From NCBI RefSeq assembly GCF_026262505.1, contig NC_067207.1, forward strand, positions 3,604,252 to 3,668,251: 64,000 nucleotides of DNA. The letters are read 5' to 3'. Under the pieces are notes generated by a model. It saw only the letters and a list, made by a program, of their open reading frames with translations, was not told the DNA's origin and searched no databases. The position numbers and the translations under genes are program-made. Origin of the DNA: Trichomonas vaginalis G3 (lineage: Eukaryota; Parabasalia; Trichomonadida; Trichomonadidae). Each line of letters opens with the position of its first letter. Within the stretch, counting starts at the first letter, position 1. Shown here piece after piece: positions 38,116 through 48,807 of the stretch.

Positions 38116-39696
38116 TATTAATTCATTACCTAATCATTTAATTAATGAAGCATACGATAACGTTTATAACTTCTGCAATTTAACAGAAAATGCTAAAAGT
38201 AATTTTGAAAAAGCACGTAGTAGATATGCACATTTAATGACTTCTCCATTTGTTTTAGTGAAGATTCTAAAACTTTATCAAAAAGAATATTATGATGAAT
38301 ACGTTTTACCTTTATTACGTAAGCCAAAAATAACATTTGATATCAAACTTGATGACTCGTTTTTGATAACAGATATTAGACGCAAGGCTGAAAATCATCA
38401 GTATAAAAACAGTTCTGAAGTAATTGAGGATTTATCACGTGTAATCCGTTTTGTAGATTGTGGAAATAAATATTTCATTCAAAAGGACTATAATATCCAC
38501 GACAAAATGAATCAAATATCATTCGTTCTTCAGTCAAACATGAAAGAGTCACTCAAAATGATTAAATTATTTAAAGAAGAAGGTAAAACAATAACAGCAT
38601 GGGATGTACTACTAAATCAATTATCCTCATTAACCGTTAAGGGTGTTTGCTTTAAATCTGATTCTCCAGATGTTTTCTCAACGTTTCAAGGTTATAAATA
38701 CATCGTTCTCGAAAAGCCTGATTACTCAAAAATTGAGATGTTTATGGATTTCATTAAAGAAGCCATTTGTGATAATAACGATGAAGTGTATAAATATCTT
38801 CTTGGTTGGATTGCATCAATGATTCAACATCCTGGAATCAAGAATGAAACAGCAATTATTTTGAAAGGACTTCAGGGAACAGGTAAAAACAGATTTACAG
38901 ACATTATTTCTGAACTTCTCGCTGGTTATTCATGTAAAAACATTACTGAAATAAGTGAGCTAACGGGTAATTTCAACTCAGTAGTTGAAAATAAAATGTT
39001 TCTTGTACTTAATGAACTCAAGAATGTTGGTGAAGACAGACTTGCAAACTTCAACGCTTTGAAATCAATTATAACGGATAATGAGATTAGAATTAATGAA
39101 AAGAATCAACCCAGAAGAACTGCTCAGAACGTTGCAAACTTCATTTTCGTAACTAATAACGTCTACCCTGTCAAAATTGAAGTTGGAGACAGAAGATACG
39201 TAGTTTTAAGAGTTAATGGTAAATTTAAGGGTCAATTTGATTACTTCAAGAATTTAATGGATTCATGCACTAAGGAATTTTATGATAATTTACTGACGTA
39301 TTTTATGCAATATGACCTTTCATCATTTAATGTACGAATCATACCGATGACTGAAGCCAAACAAGATTTAATTGAATTATCAACAAATCCTTTAGATGTA
39401 TGGATAAATACACATTATGATGAATTGTGTGCAGGTGTGACGTGTAAAAATGCTCTATTCTGCAAACCATCAGGCATGAAAGACAAAAACTTTCAAATGA
39501 GCATTAAGGATAAATGTGATAGGAAACAAAGAAAAATAGATGGTAAACAAACATGGTATTATGTTTTGAAAGAAGAAATGAAAGGATTATATAAACAGGT
39601 TGAACCAAACGATAATGATGATTCATTTACTGACGATGAAATACCTGTAAATGAAGCTTTATAAAGTATGATTGGAATTTATTTTTGCATTAATCC

Positions 39697-39810
39697 TGTG
39701 TTGTTGTCTAAATGTCATGTTGTCTCATTTTTTCAGAGAAGTTAAATAACCTGGTGACCTGGTGACCTGGTGACACCTTCAGTTCTTCAAAAATAATTAA
39801 TTATTGAATA
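39697..39810. repeat. Maverick spacer repeat copy D (inverted)
   Basis: Reverse-complement copy of the spacer repeat, with three CCTGGTGAC iterons and TTTTTTCAGAGAAGTTAAAT. It lies between the helicase region and the small downstream gene. Confidence 0.8.
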
Positions 39811-39866
39811 ACCTGAAAACCATTAACGATAAAATAACTGATAACAAATTTTTATTTTTATCATAA

Positions 39867-40031
39867 ATGGATACCCCACAAGCTCAAAATTTACCACGAA
39901 TCATAACAAGGGAGGAAACGATAAAAATGATGCGAGAACTTGCTAAAAATAACAAACCACTAAAACTGAGAAAATGTGGTTATGCAGTAATGATGGAAAG
40001 AGAGACGTTGTCGAAGAGGAATAAAAATTAA
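39867..40031 (+). CDS. 54-residue basic protein (Maverick), hypothetical
   Basis: The ATG at 39867 sits in the context TTTATCATAAATG, the same leader type used by other genes of the element. The 54 residues begin MDTPQAQNLPRIITREETIK and end in a basic tail (ETLSKRNKN). No homology was recognised. It overlaps the convergent gene at 40028 by four bases. The leader and clean frame support a real gene; the function is unknown. Confidence 0.45.
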   Translation: MDTPQAQNLPRIITREETIKMMRELAKNNKPLKLRKCGYAVMMERETLSKRNKN

Positions 40032-40324
40032 ATTTGGATTGAGTTTAAAAATTCATCTTTATTAAATTCATCTCTTCCAATCAATTTATTTATTCTATTA
40101 AATTCTTTTATTTTTGCTTCACCCAGTTTAAGGATTGAACGGTAAGTTTCTAATTTTTCGATTATTTCTTTCCTCTCTTCATCGTTTTCAGTTCCATTAG
40201 TTTTATGGGCATCAGCCCCACCGCATTGCGGCTTCTTTTTGTAATAGCATATTTTTGATTTAATTCTGTTTAGTTTCTTTTTATATTCATCGTCTGGACT
40301 CTTGGATGCTTTGTTGTCACTCAT
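40028..40324 (-). CDS. 98-residue hypothetical protein (Maverick)
   Basis: The ATG at 40322-40324 follows a T-rich leader. The protein is Lys-rich and helical (KKLNRIKSKICYYKKKPQCGG, then a coiled region KEIIEKLETYRSILK). No family was recognised. It lies just downstream of the integrase gene on the same strand with a 20-bp gap, so co-expression is plausible. Confidence 0.6.
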   Translation of the reverse strand: MSDNKASKSPDDEYKKKLNRIKSKICYYKKKPQCGGADAHKTNGTENDEERKEIIEKLETYRSILKLGEAKIKEFNRINKLIGRDEFNKDEFLNSIQI

Positions 40325-40344
40325 TTCTTACGAAATAAAAAAAA

Positions 40345-41886
40345 TTAAATATTATTTAAATATAATGGAGTAATAAAATAAATCGGAATTTCTATTAATT
40401 TATTGTCAACTTCAACTAATGCATTGCCGTTAATATATCTAACAAATTCAGCTATTGTGTCAAATCTTCGTCTTCTTTTTGTCATTGATTTATCAGTTTT
40501 TCCATAATCGAGATGAATCAAAACTTTATCCCCTTGTTTAAAATTCATGAGCCCCGAATTAATTTGTTCACGTTTAACATCATTCAACCTTTCCATGTGC
40601 TTTCTAATATATTCCCATTCTTTTGAAATATCATTTTTCATTTCCACTGGTTTCATGTTTATAGTTCTATGCCATGTATTATTGTAATAATATACTAACT
40701 GTTGTATGATGGAGTCATGATTTCCAGCCCAGTATATCTGACCGTTAACCCCTAACGCATCTCTAAGAGTTCTCATTACCGCATCAACTATTCTATTATG
40801 AAACGTATATGGAGAGGATGAAAAGTAAAAATTAATTTGTGGGAAATAATGAGTCATAGTTGCCTGAAATCCTTTATCACCATCACCCCTGATATTATCT
40901 ACTCTTTCATGATCTAGTAAGTATTGTATGGCTCTTCTTGTTTCCTGTTCTGTTTTCCCTTTCACTGGAATGCAATATAAATATCTAGTGTTAATGTTAA
41001 TGGCAAATAAATAAGTAACTTTTCCTTTTGAATATTCCAGATGATCGATTTCGTATGAATATGGATATGGAGCAAATGAAGGGCGACTAAATTTTTCCTT
41101 TAACGGTTGAATTTTTGGGTCAATTGGTTTATTTAATATCTTGAAATCCTTTTTAAAATCTTTTTGCATCTTTAATGTTTGAAATGGATATAATAAAGTG
41201 AATGATGAAGGATTAACTGAAGGAGGAGGCGGTACTGTCGTTGGAGGTTTTGGTGTTGCAAGTGGTTTAATTTTATCTGCTTTGATTTTGGATTTCATTC
41301 CCCCCTTCATTAATTCTGGATGTATTCTATTCATTTGTTTTAAATATGCTGTATATAAAGGTTTGATATACTTTCCCGCTTCGAGTTTATGTTGAAGGAT
41401 GAATTCCAAAAGTTGATCTTCATTTAAAAGTCGGGCTGAATATGGTTTAACTAATGAATCATAAATTAAAGCTTGTGCATCATTTATGGTCTGAAGGACC
41501 TGGGCGTTTTGCACCTTTAGCTGTTGAACATTTGCTACTTTAGACCTCGGCTTTGGCTTTTGCGGCTCAGGATTATATAATTTATATAATTCATCAATAT
41601 CTTCTTCTGTTAATACTTTATTTTTGAAATCTTTCAATTGTTTAAGTTGTGATTTAGTTTTTCCCTTTGTATATTCATTATTTTTAATTTTGTCTTTAAT
41701 TTCAGAAATTATTCTATCATGATATTTCAAAATTTCATTTTTATAATATGGATAATAATATTCCATATCATCACCCGTTATATTTTTATTATATTTTTGG
41801 AGATATGATTTTAATTCATAATAACTAAGAAAATTTTGATTAAGTACTAAATCATCAATTAAAATTTTTAAATCTACGTTATCCAT
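40345..41886 (-). CDS. retroviral-type integrase (Polinton c-integrase)
   Basis: The frame gives 513 residues from the ATG at 41884-41886, preceded by a T-rich leader with TATATAAATG context. The N-terminal about 210 residues are helical and Lys-rich, with a Pro-rich linker (TPKPPTTVPPPPSVNP). The rve catalytic core follows: YSYEIDHLEYSKGKVTYLFAIN, VDNIRGDGDKGF, and PYTFHNRIVDAVMRTLRDAL. The C-terminal part (FKQGDKVLIHLDYGK...IPIYFITPLYL) is an SH3/chromo-like tail. Such integrases insert Polintons with 6-bp duplications. The frame looks whole. Confidence 0.9.
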   Translation of the reverse strand: MDNVDLKILIDDLVLNQNFLSYYELKSYLQKYNKNITGDDMEYYYPYYKNEILKYHDRIISEIKDKIKNNEYTKGKTKSQLKQLKDFKNKVLTEEDIDELYKLYNPEPQKPKPRSKVANVQQLKVQNAQVLQTINDAQALIYDSLVKPYSARLLNEDQLLEFILQHKLEAGKYIKPLYTAYLKQMNRIHPELMKGGMKSKIKADKIKPLATPKPPTTVPPPPSVNPSSFTLLYPFQTLKMQKDFKKDFKILNKPIDPKIQPLKEKFSRPSFAPYPYSYEIDHLEYSKGKVTYLFAININTRYLYCIPVKGKTEQETRRAIQYLLDHERVDNIRGDGDKGFQATMTHYFPQINFYFSSSPYTFHNRIVDAVMRTLRDALGVNGQIYWAGNHDSIIQQLVYYYNNTWHRTINMKPVEMKNDISKEWEYIRKHMERLNDVKREQINSGLMNFKQGDKVLIHLDYGKTDKSMTKRRRRFDTIAEFVRYINGNALVEVDNKLIEIPIYFITPLYLNNI

Positions 41887-43141
41887 TTATATAAAAATAA
41901 AATCAATGTTTTAAGGGTGCCCACCTCTTTGAATCATAGTATCAAAACCATCATTAACGGTTCCTTTTGTCTCTTCTGTGGCATTTCATTAAGAATAAAA
42001 TTTTAAATTGTATTAAATAAATGGCATACAACATCCATTTTCACAACATACAGCCTTAGTGTGTGCTCCTGTTAATGCAGTCTTACCGATTGTTAAGCGA
42101 GTCATTGACCCGTTTTTAAGTTGTAAATTAATATTCTGACCATCAAATATCACTTTATCATTTATTATATCCAAATATTTTTTAGGTGTTAATTGCTTAT
42201 TTTGTCTTAAACTAACACCCTTCATTTTTTGTGCAATCTTTTTAAAATCACTCCCATCAATTGAACCGTTGAATGATGTATAACATTTAGGACATAACGC
42301 CACCATGTTATCACCTTGTTTCTCAATTGCTAAACCCAATAACTTCTTCTCATGTGCTTTTTCTTCAGCTTTATTCTTTAATTTAGGTTTAAATTTCTCA
42401 TCAAAACAGAAGAAATCAAATGGTGCGAATTTGAAAACATTTTTATCATAAAATTGTTTATCGGTAACAATTGCTTGAAATGCTTGAGTGTTAGGAAGAC
42501 TTGGATCGCCAGCGATTGCCCAATAAGATGAATCAGTATCACCTTCAATGAAATGAAAACAATTAACATCCATGCATTTATACATAAAATCATAAATGAA
42601 AACCAAATACCAGTATTTAGCATTATCTAAAGTGAAGAATGCCTCTTGTAAACATGTATCACATCTATAAAATCTATCTTTAAGCATCACTTGATATGTA
42701 TCTTCACCTATTTCTCTTATGTTTTTAAACTTATTTGACATACATGCAACGCGTGCCTTCTGTGCATTCATTATTTTAGTCTTTGCGTAATTTTGTGTAT
42801 TCATTGCATCGTAACCATATGATCCATTAAGTGAAATCTTGCAAAATAAACTTTTTCCTTTATTTCCTTCTAATTCAGCCTTTTGTCTTTCGTTCATAAA
42901 TTTGTTCGCAAATTCATTAAAACAAGTGTTTTTAGTAAATGTTAAAATTGATTGAATATCATCGATGATAAAATGAAATCTGTCGATTAGATACCAAAGA
43001 TAATAAGAAGAAAATGGTTGATATTGGTTGTGTGTTGATGCTAATTGAGTTAATTTCCTCTGTTTCTGGTCAACTGGTAGATTGTTTGATTTCATGTAAT
43101 TATACATAAAACTACCAATTGTTTTTTCATCTGTGATAATA

Positions 43142-44431
43142 TAGGGTGTCCAAAGGTGTGTTTAGCACAAACCTGAATACTGCGAATAGAAATAAACAAG
43201 TTACATATATATAAAGTTTATTTAAATATAATCACCATTGGATTCAATCACACGTTCGCAGCGATCGATCCAGGCTTGAAAGACACGCTTTAAATCATCA
43301 TGAGAAAATTGCTCAAATTGCTCTCTTACAAATTTTCAAGATCATCTGGACTCGCGAATTCGCGTCTTCAGCTCTCTTTTTTAGCGTGCCGAATAAATAA
43401 AAGTCAGAGGGTGCAATATCAGGTAAATAAATTGGGTTGGAACAACTTTGACATTGTTTTCCACAAGTAATTCATTACCTTATGACTTTTGTGAACTCTT
43501 GAATTATCAAAATGAATTGCAAACTTTTGTTTTGTTGTTGAATTTCTCAAACTCATCAGAATTGATAATTTGAGTAAGAAACTTGTCAATTAGATACTGA
43601 GCATTCATCGTATTAGGTTTTTGAAGAATATCAATTGCGATGATGCCATTCACGCCCCAAAAAAACCGACAACATCATCATTGGTGTGTCAATTTTTTCT
43701 TCGGGAATGTTTGCGGATTTCATCCTTCGGATCACATGATTTTGGCTTCTGTTGCATATTGAAACCAAGACTCGTCCCTGTTACTAAAAGCGAAACTTCT
43801 TGGATTGATAAGCACCCAATATAGAAAGGAGCTCTTTCGAAGATTGGACTCTAGATTTTTTTTGAACTGAATTAAGGTTGTGCGGAACCCAACGTGTATA
43901 CGCTAGTTTGTAGTTCAAATAATTGTGCAGATAATAACTGACTGTTGTACGTGGTATCTTTGTCATCTCCTCTATCCTTCTGAGTGATGCTCTTGGGTCT
44001 TCATCTAGCGCTTGAAGAATTGCTTTGATTTTTCTTTGATCCGGCAATTTTTTGTCAATTTTTATGATGGGCGCCTTTTTGTTCATGAAGTGATACATCC
44101 TAACATGATACGTTACAGTGGAATAGCTAGGAGCATCCATACCGAGCATTTTACAATGTCTCGTAGATTTTTTTACAGTCTTTTGCATTTTTTTGCAAAG
44201 CGAGGATTTTTCTTTATGATTCATTAAAAAAATGAAAAAAATCCCGCCAAAATTTCCCGCGAAACCGCCTCTTGTCTCAAAATTCATTTTATATCCCGGC
44301 ATGGCGCCAAAATACAACTTACTCATCATATACATATATTCATATTTTTTATTATATATTTATAATCAGCATATATCTCCTTTAATAGTCTCATATAGAG
44401 CGCTGTGCTAAACGCACCTTTGGACACCCTA
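43142..44431 (-). mobile_element. mariner transposon copy 2 (Tvmar1-like), 1,290 bp
   Basis: Same TIRs and TA flanks (43140-43141 and 44432-44433) as copy 1, and the same orientation. It is inserted in the polymerase gene of the same Maverick. Outside 43330-43810 the two copies are almost identical. Within that stretch this copy lacks many single bases, mostly in short runs. Confidence 0.9.
43222..44224 (-). pseudogene. mariner transposase, copy 2
   Basis: Starts at the ATG at 44222-44224. The N-terminal 130 or so residues read cleanly through the helix-turn-helix region (KSTRHCKMLGMDAPSY..., TTVSYYLHNYLNYKL). The catalytic half (43222-43810) is scattered over all frames by numerous one-base losses relative to copy 1, for example in runs of A, T, C and G between 43330 and 43790. 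It cannot encode an active enzyme as written. Confidence 0.8.
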
Positions 44432-46807
44432 TATCTAAGTTTCTTATTATCGGTAAAAAGTTTATGTAATCATTAATGTATTTTTCATCAATGTGACCCT
44501 TTACTTCAGCCACGAATAAAGTATTTTTCTTTCTAATAATTCCCAGTGCTTTTGCTTTCTTTGTTGCTGTATCACAAATAATAACACCATTCAATCTTCC
44601 CGGCATATACATTTTATGGTCAGTATATTGAATGAAATCATGAGGATTAGATGAAAATGATGAAGGATATAATGAATTAAAATCAACACCAACGAAATGA
44701 GTCATAATGTTGGTGGTGTCCTCATTTGATATAGTTTTAGTTTCTGGATTATATGCAAGTTTATTAATGTGCGTGATTCCTTTAAGATTTACTCTATGTT
44801 GAACATTTGATAAACCACCAGTAATTCCATTACGGAGAATGTGATAAGCTTCAACTGAATCTAAAGTCATTGGTAAATTATTTTTTAATGCGTAATTTCT
44901 TAAATTGATTCTTAAACGTTGAACATCTTCATCTTTATTTGATTTCACGACATTGAAATAACAACACATTAACTGACAATTTTCTTTGGTATGTGGTTTT
45001 TCATTATCTATTCTATCTAATGTTGGTTTATTAGCATATGTAAACGCTTTACCACACATTTTACATTTAGATGAAAGGATTAAATCGTGATAGTATTGAA
45101 AATCATCCATTGAAACATTATTTTTAGTATCTCTTTCTGCTTTTTCATCTTGTTTCTTATATGATTCAATTTTATATTTCCAATACTTTTTCGTTAATTC
45201 AAAACTTGATTCTATCTCTTCCTCAGGATATTTTTCATTAGGATTAAAGTCTTTATATGCTAAAGCGTAACGAATCATTGAAGCATTCGATGATAAAGAA
45301 AGATTATGAAGCATGTCAATTTTATAAACAAATGTTTCTTCAATAATTTTATCAATTGGGTCAATCATAATTTCAACATCTTTATTGCAATAATGAATAA
45401 AATATTCTAATCTATTCTTAAAATTTTTAGCATCATTGAGATATATTTGATAATCACTATCTGATATAGTTTCTTGAGTTAATGCTGAATAAAATGAATC
45501 TTTCGTGAATGGTTCCACTTTATATAATTCTTCTTCGTAATTTTCCCACGTGATGAATTGATAAGGGAAAAAGGATTTAACACGTGTTTTATTGTTTCCG
45601 AAATCTTGAGTGAATTGGTCTAATGTCCCACCCGCTATATAATTTCTGATGTCAATAAATCTCAATTCATATGGAACGTTTGTTTTCTTTACAATGATTT
45701 GCTTAAATTGTGAAGATGAACCCAGCATTGATTTTATTTTCCATTTTGCAGTGTTTAAATCACGAAGAATTAAATTTAAATCAAACTTTCCCGAATTAAA
45801 ACCTATGATATTCACTTTATTGAATTCCTCATCTAGAAGTTCTTTAAATGCTTCCTTCTGTTTTTCATTTAATGTATGAGACAAAGTCCCGTCGTTTGGT
45901 CTGAAAGACCTTCAGGACTCAAAGAGTCCGTTTGCGACTTCATTAATTCTTCATATTGTTCAATATTTGATTTAGCAACTAATGAACAGGTTGAAAATAA
46001 AAACTCAATCCAATCAGAAATAAAAGAATCACTCGAAGTTAAGCAAAAATTCCTCGTATATGTTTTATCATTTAATTTAACCGTTGATGATACCATGAAT
46101 GGTTTTAAGTAAGCGTTCAAAGTTGCACACTCAGAAAGTTGTAATTCTTCTTTAGTCTCTAATGTTTCGAAGTCAAAAGTAATATAATATCTTGTCGGTT
46201 GATAATATTCCTGCAAATTATGAGCTAATAACCACTGATATATCTTCTGTTTCGTAATATGTGGTGCATATGGTTGCTGTGTCTTTTGCAATTGAACGTC
46301 TTGAATTAATCTTCCATTATTTTCTTTACATTTCTCACAATGCTTTAAAAATCTTCTTTGGTTTTTCCTTTCTGGATCATCACGGATAGAATAAACTTCT
46401 TCTTTACAATATGGACAAACTCTATAGCCGGTGAGTGCTTCAACGTCTGTTATTCTGTCAGCGTGAAGTTTTCCACATGGACTCTGTGTTAATAAAATAT
46501 TTATTGTTTCAAATTCTGGATCTATCATTATTGAATCCACTAATGGAAAGTCTACCTTATTTATGTCCACGTCTTCTGGTTGAGGATCACAATAATAGAA
46601 ATCAATATTAACATTTAACATTCTCGCTAATCTCTCACTTTCTGATGAAATGTCAAACCCTTCATATGAATCTATTGCTTCATTTAAATAGCTTCTACGA
46701 GTTTTAGGATTAACACCATCAGGAATGTTATAGAAGCGTTTAAATAACCTTCTACCTTCTGCTCTAATTTGATTATCATTCATTTTAGCGGTTCCGTTTT
46801 TGTTCAT

Positions 46808-46835
46808 TTATGTAAGAATAAAAAATAAAAATAAA
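46808..46835 (-). promoter_or_regulatory. example of the shared Maverick T-rich/TAAATG leader
   Basis: On the minus strand the bases before the ATG at 46807 read TTTTTATTTTTTATTCTTACATAA. Closely similar T-rich leaders precede the genes at 36050, 39867, 41886 and 48701, all ending TAAATG. It resembles the TAAATG of poxvirus late promoters in appearance; function is inferred. Confidence 0.5.
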
Positions 46836-46844
46836 GTTTATTTT

Positions 46845-47951
46845 TTAAAGCCCATAAAATGAATTAAGAACACATAAATTTTTATCATCTGCGACGTGAC
46901 GAATACATTTTAATTTACTCAAGAATGCGTACCCGGATACATTAAATCTAATTCCTGTCTTATTTAATTTCACAACTTTGAAAAGGAATGTATGAATAGC
47001 TATAAAATGATGAGAAGATGTTTTATGGGTTGCTTCCATTTTTTCTGAAATAAATGAATAAATATAATGTTTATAAGTTTTCATATCTTTTATGTTCTTA
47101 ATAACGAATGGTATAGACCTTTCCACTTCGTCTTCCTTCGGTGCTGTTCTTTCATATGAAACATTATTGGTATCTTCAATAATGAAACCACAATCACACA
47201 AAATTTTATATGTTCCAATGGTTTCTTTTGATATTTTATCTAATAAATCAAAAACTTTATCAACACCTGTGCATTTATTTAAATAATAATTTGTGTAAAT
47301 ATCATGATCTTCTTTCTTAATCGTATTAGTTGCATATGTCACATTTTTAAGAGCTTTTTTGAATTTTTCGGAATCTAAAGGTGGTGAAAGTAGGATACAA
47401 GGGTATTCTTCATTATCAATAAATTGTAACTTATGTTTACAAATAAATTTAGTACCTTCTTCTGAAAGTGTTTCATCTATTTCGCCATCTAATAAATTTT
47501 GTGTTGATTCTGAGACATAATTTTTATATCTTTCTTCATGAGATTTCTGAACTTCTGATTCTGAAGCTGGGATATTCATTAAACCCTCTACTTCATTTTC
47601 ATTATATTTTTCAACTTCTCTTAATTCCTTAATTTTTTCATCTATTTCATCTCTTATTTTTTCCAGTCTTTCAATTTCATCGTATTCATCATCTTTAATC
47701 CGTTCTTCATAATATTCAGGGAAAACATCAGGTTCTTTAGGTTTTTCTTCTTCAGATGTGGGATATAAGAAATTTATAACATCATCTTTATTCATTTTTC
47801 CATCATAATCTAAATCATTTAATAACTCGGCAAATTTTTGACAATTTCTTAAATAATATTTACTAACTTCATAACACATCTCATCTAATATATCCTTTAT
47901 TTCCTCGTTTGTGAATCCTAATTTTTTCACGTCGTTAGTTTTGACGCTCAT
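46845..47951 (-). CDS. hypothetical Maverick protein (368 residues)
   Basis: The ATG at 47949-47951 is preferred; an upstream TTG lies in the T-rich leader. The N-terminal region (FTNEEIKDILDEMCYEVSKYYL) is helical. A long Glu/Lys-rich coiled coil follows (ERLEKIRDEIDEKIKELREVE), then a mixed alpha/beta C-terminal half ending in VADDKNLCVLNSFYGL. No family was recognised. Position next to the polymerase on the same strand, as in other Polintons, makes a terminal-protein or structural role conceivable, but the sequence does not show it. Confidence 0.65.
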   Translation of the reverse strand: MSVKTNDVKKLGFTNEEIKDILDEMCYEVSKYYLRNCQKFAELLNDLDYDGKMNKDDVINFLYPTSEEEKPKEPDVFPEYYEERIKDDEYDEIERLEKIRDEIDEKIKELREVEKYNENEVEGLMNIPASESEVQKSHEERYKNYVSESTQNLLDGEIDETLSEEGTKFICKHKLQFIDNEEYPCILLSPPLDSEKFKKALKNVTYATNTIKKEDHDIYTNYYLNKCTGVDKVFDLLDKISKETIGTYKILCDCGFIIEDTNNVSYERTAPKEDEVERSIPFVIKNIKDMKTYKHYIYSFISEKMEATHKTSSHHFIAIHTFLFKVVKLNKTGIRFNVSGYAFLSKLKCIRHVADDKNLCVLNSFYGL

Positions 47952-48073
47952 TTCATACAAAATAAAAATAAATTATTCATAAATGTAAGACATGAATTTT
48001 TAAAGTTTATGACTCCATTGATTCCATGAAATTAAATATTCTTTATCATTATATTTATACCTCCTTTCATACC

Positions 48074-48182
48074 TGTTGTGTTGTCAAAATGTCATGTTGT
48101 CTCATTTTTTCAGAGAAGTTAAATAACCTGGTGACCTGGTGACCTGGTGACACCTTCAGTTATTCAAAAATAATTAATTAAT
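48074..48182. repeat. Maverick spacer repeat copy E (inverted)
   Basis: Reverse-complement copy with three CCTGGTGAC iterons, nearly identical to copy D. It lies upstream of the minus-strand gene starting at 47951. Confidence 0.8.
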
Positions 48183-48320
48183 CGCGGAATATCTGACATC
48201 ATCTATATATAGCTTCTTTTATAAAAGATGGAAAAATAAATATATTTTAAAATTAATGTTAATTTTTTAATGTGTTTAGTATATAAATATATTTTTTATT
48301 TCATTATGGTAGTGAATCTT

Positions 48321-48701
48321 TTATTCATGAAAATAATTATTTCTAATTTCTTTTGCTCTCTCGTACATACTAGATTTAAAGAATTCAGAACTTTTACCAT
48401 AATCTCCTAAATGTTTTCTTATCTTATTGGTTTTCCATTCATTATATGAAACTGTATAAACTTTATCTTTATCTTTGCATCTTTCATCACTTCCAATATA
48501 TTTATATTTCAATTTTGATTTATTGGTTTCATATTCATTAGCGTTTAATAATTCACAGTCTTCCTTTTTAAATAAATGTTTTATGTATTCAGGATTAACA
48601 ATTCTATAATATTGCTTCCCTTTAAATCTTTGAATATAAACAGGAACACCATCCTCTAAAATTCGATAATCTATTTTATCTGGTTTTACTTGTTGGGTCA
48701 T
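48321..48701 (-). CDS. hypothetical Maverick protein (126 residues)
   Basis: The ATG at 48699-48701 follows TTTTTTTATTCTTACATAAATG-type leader sequence, shared almost exactly with the gene starting at 46807. The protein is basic and Tyr/Lys-rich (VPVYIQRFKGKQYYRIVNPEYIKHLF). No family was recognised. It is the outermost gene on this side of the element. Confidence 0.6.
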   Translation of the reverse strand: MTQQVKPDKIDYRILEDGVPVYIQRFKGKQYYRIVNPEYIKHLFKKEDCELLNANEYETNKSKLKYKYIGSDERCKDKDKVYTVSYNEWKTNKIRKHLGDYGKSSEFFKSSMYERAKEIRNNYFHE

Positions 48702-48807
48702 TTATGTAAGAATAAAAAAATAACTTTAATTTTTTTAATGGTTTATAAATATATTTTAATGCATCGTCTATATATAGATGCAACAAAAAAAGTCACACAA
48801 CCCATCC

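Larger units (their letters stand above)
36050..39664 (+). pseudogene. Maverick prim-pol / SF3 (D5-like) helicase region, carrying a mariner
   Basis: The upstream part resembles an archaeo-eukaryotic prim-pol / D5 N-terminal module, with LTIIDVDINKS and VKTASGGLHIYCNT. The downstream part holds an SF3 helicase: GWIASMIQHPGIKNE, Walker A LKGLQGTGKNRF, Walker B-like MFLVLNEL, and ATDNEIRINEKN...FIFVTNNVYPV. These enzymes prime and unwind DNA during element replication. A 1,302-bp mariner (36814-38115) sits between the two halves, so the gene is broken. The ATG at 36050 follows the shared T-rich leader and TAAATG context. Confidence 0.75.
42013..46807 (-). pseudogene. Maverick type B DNA polymerase region, carrying a mariner
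   Basis: The region reads from a long N-terminal part into exonuclease motif I (YYITFDFETLE) and GFNSGKFDLNLILRDL. A zinc-ribbon-like HNH-type insert follows (CKMCGKAFTYANKPTLDRIDN), then palm motifs GVDFNSLYPSS, NGSYGYDAMNTQ and FIEGDTDSSYWA. These are the signature motifs of protein-primed family B polymerases of Polintons, which replicate the element from its ends. A mariner (43142-44431) splits the palm region, and there are a few other breaks. The gene is a fossil. Confidence 0.85.
33654..48701. mobile_element. Maverick/Polinton element, old and incomplete, about 15 kb
   Basis: The block has the hallmark Polinton genes: a retroviral-type integrase (40.3-41.9 kb) and a protein-primed type B DNA polymerase (42.0-46.8 kb). 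It also carries a prim-pol/SF3 helicase, a KilA-N protein, a collar-type fibre and small orphan genes. Boundaries given are those of the outermost genes; the terminal inverted repeats were not identified. No major or minor capsid, packaging ATPase or cysteine protease gene was seen. Several genes look whole, while the helicase and polymerase are broken. There are a handful of breaks plus two mariner insertions, so the element is a fossil. Related shared spacer repeats and leaders tie its genes together. Confidence 0.85.

Noticed and set aside
46845-47951. Calling this protein a terminal protein or capsid component
   Set aside because: Only helical and coiled-coil composition is visible; no diagnostic motif supports either role.
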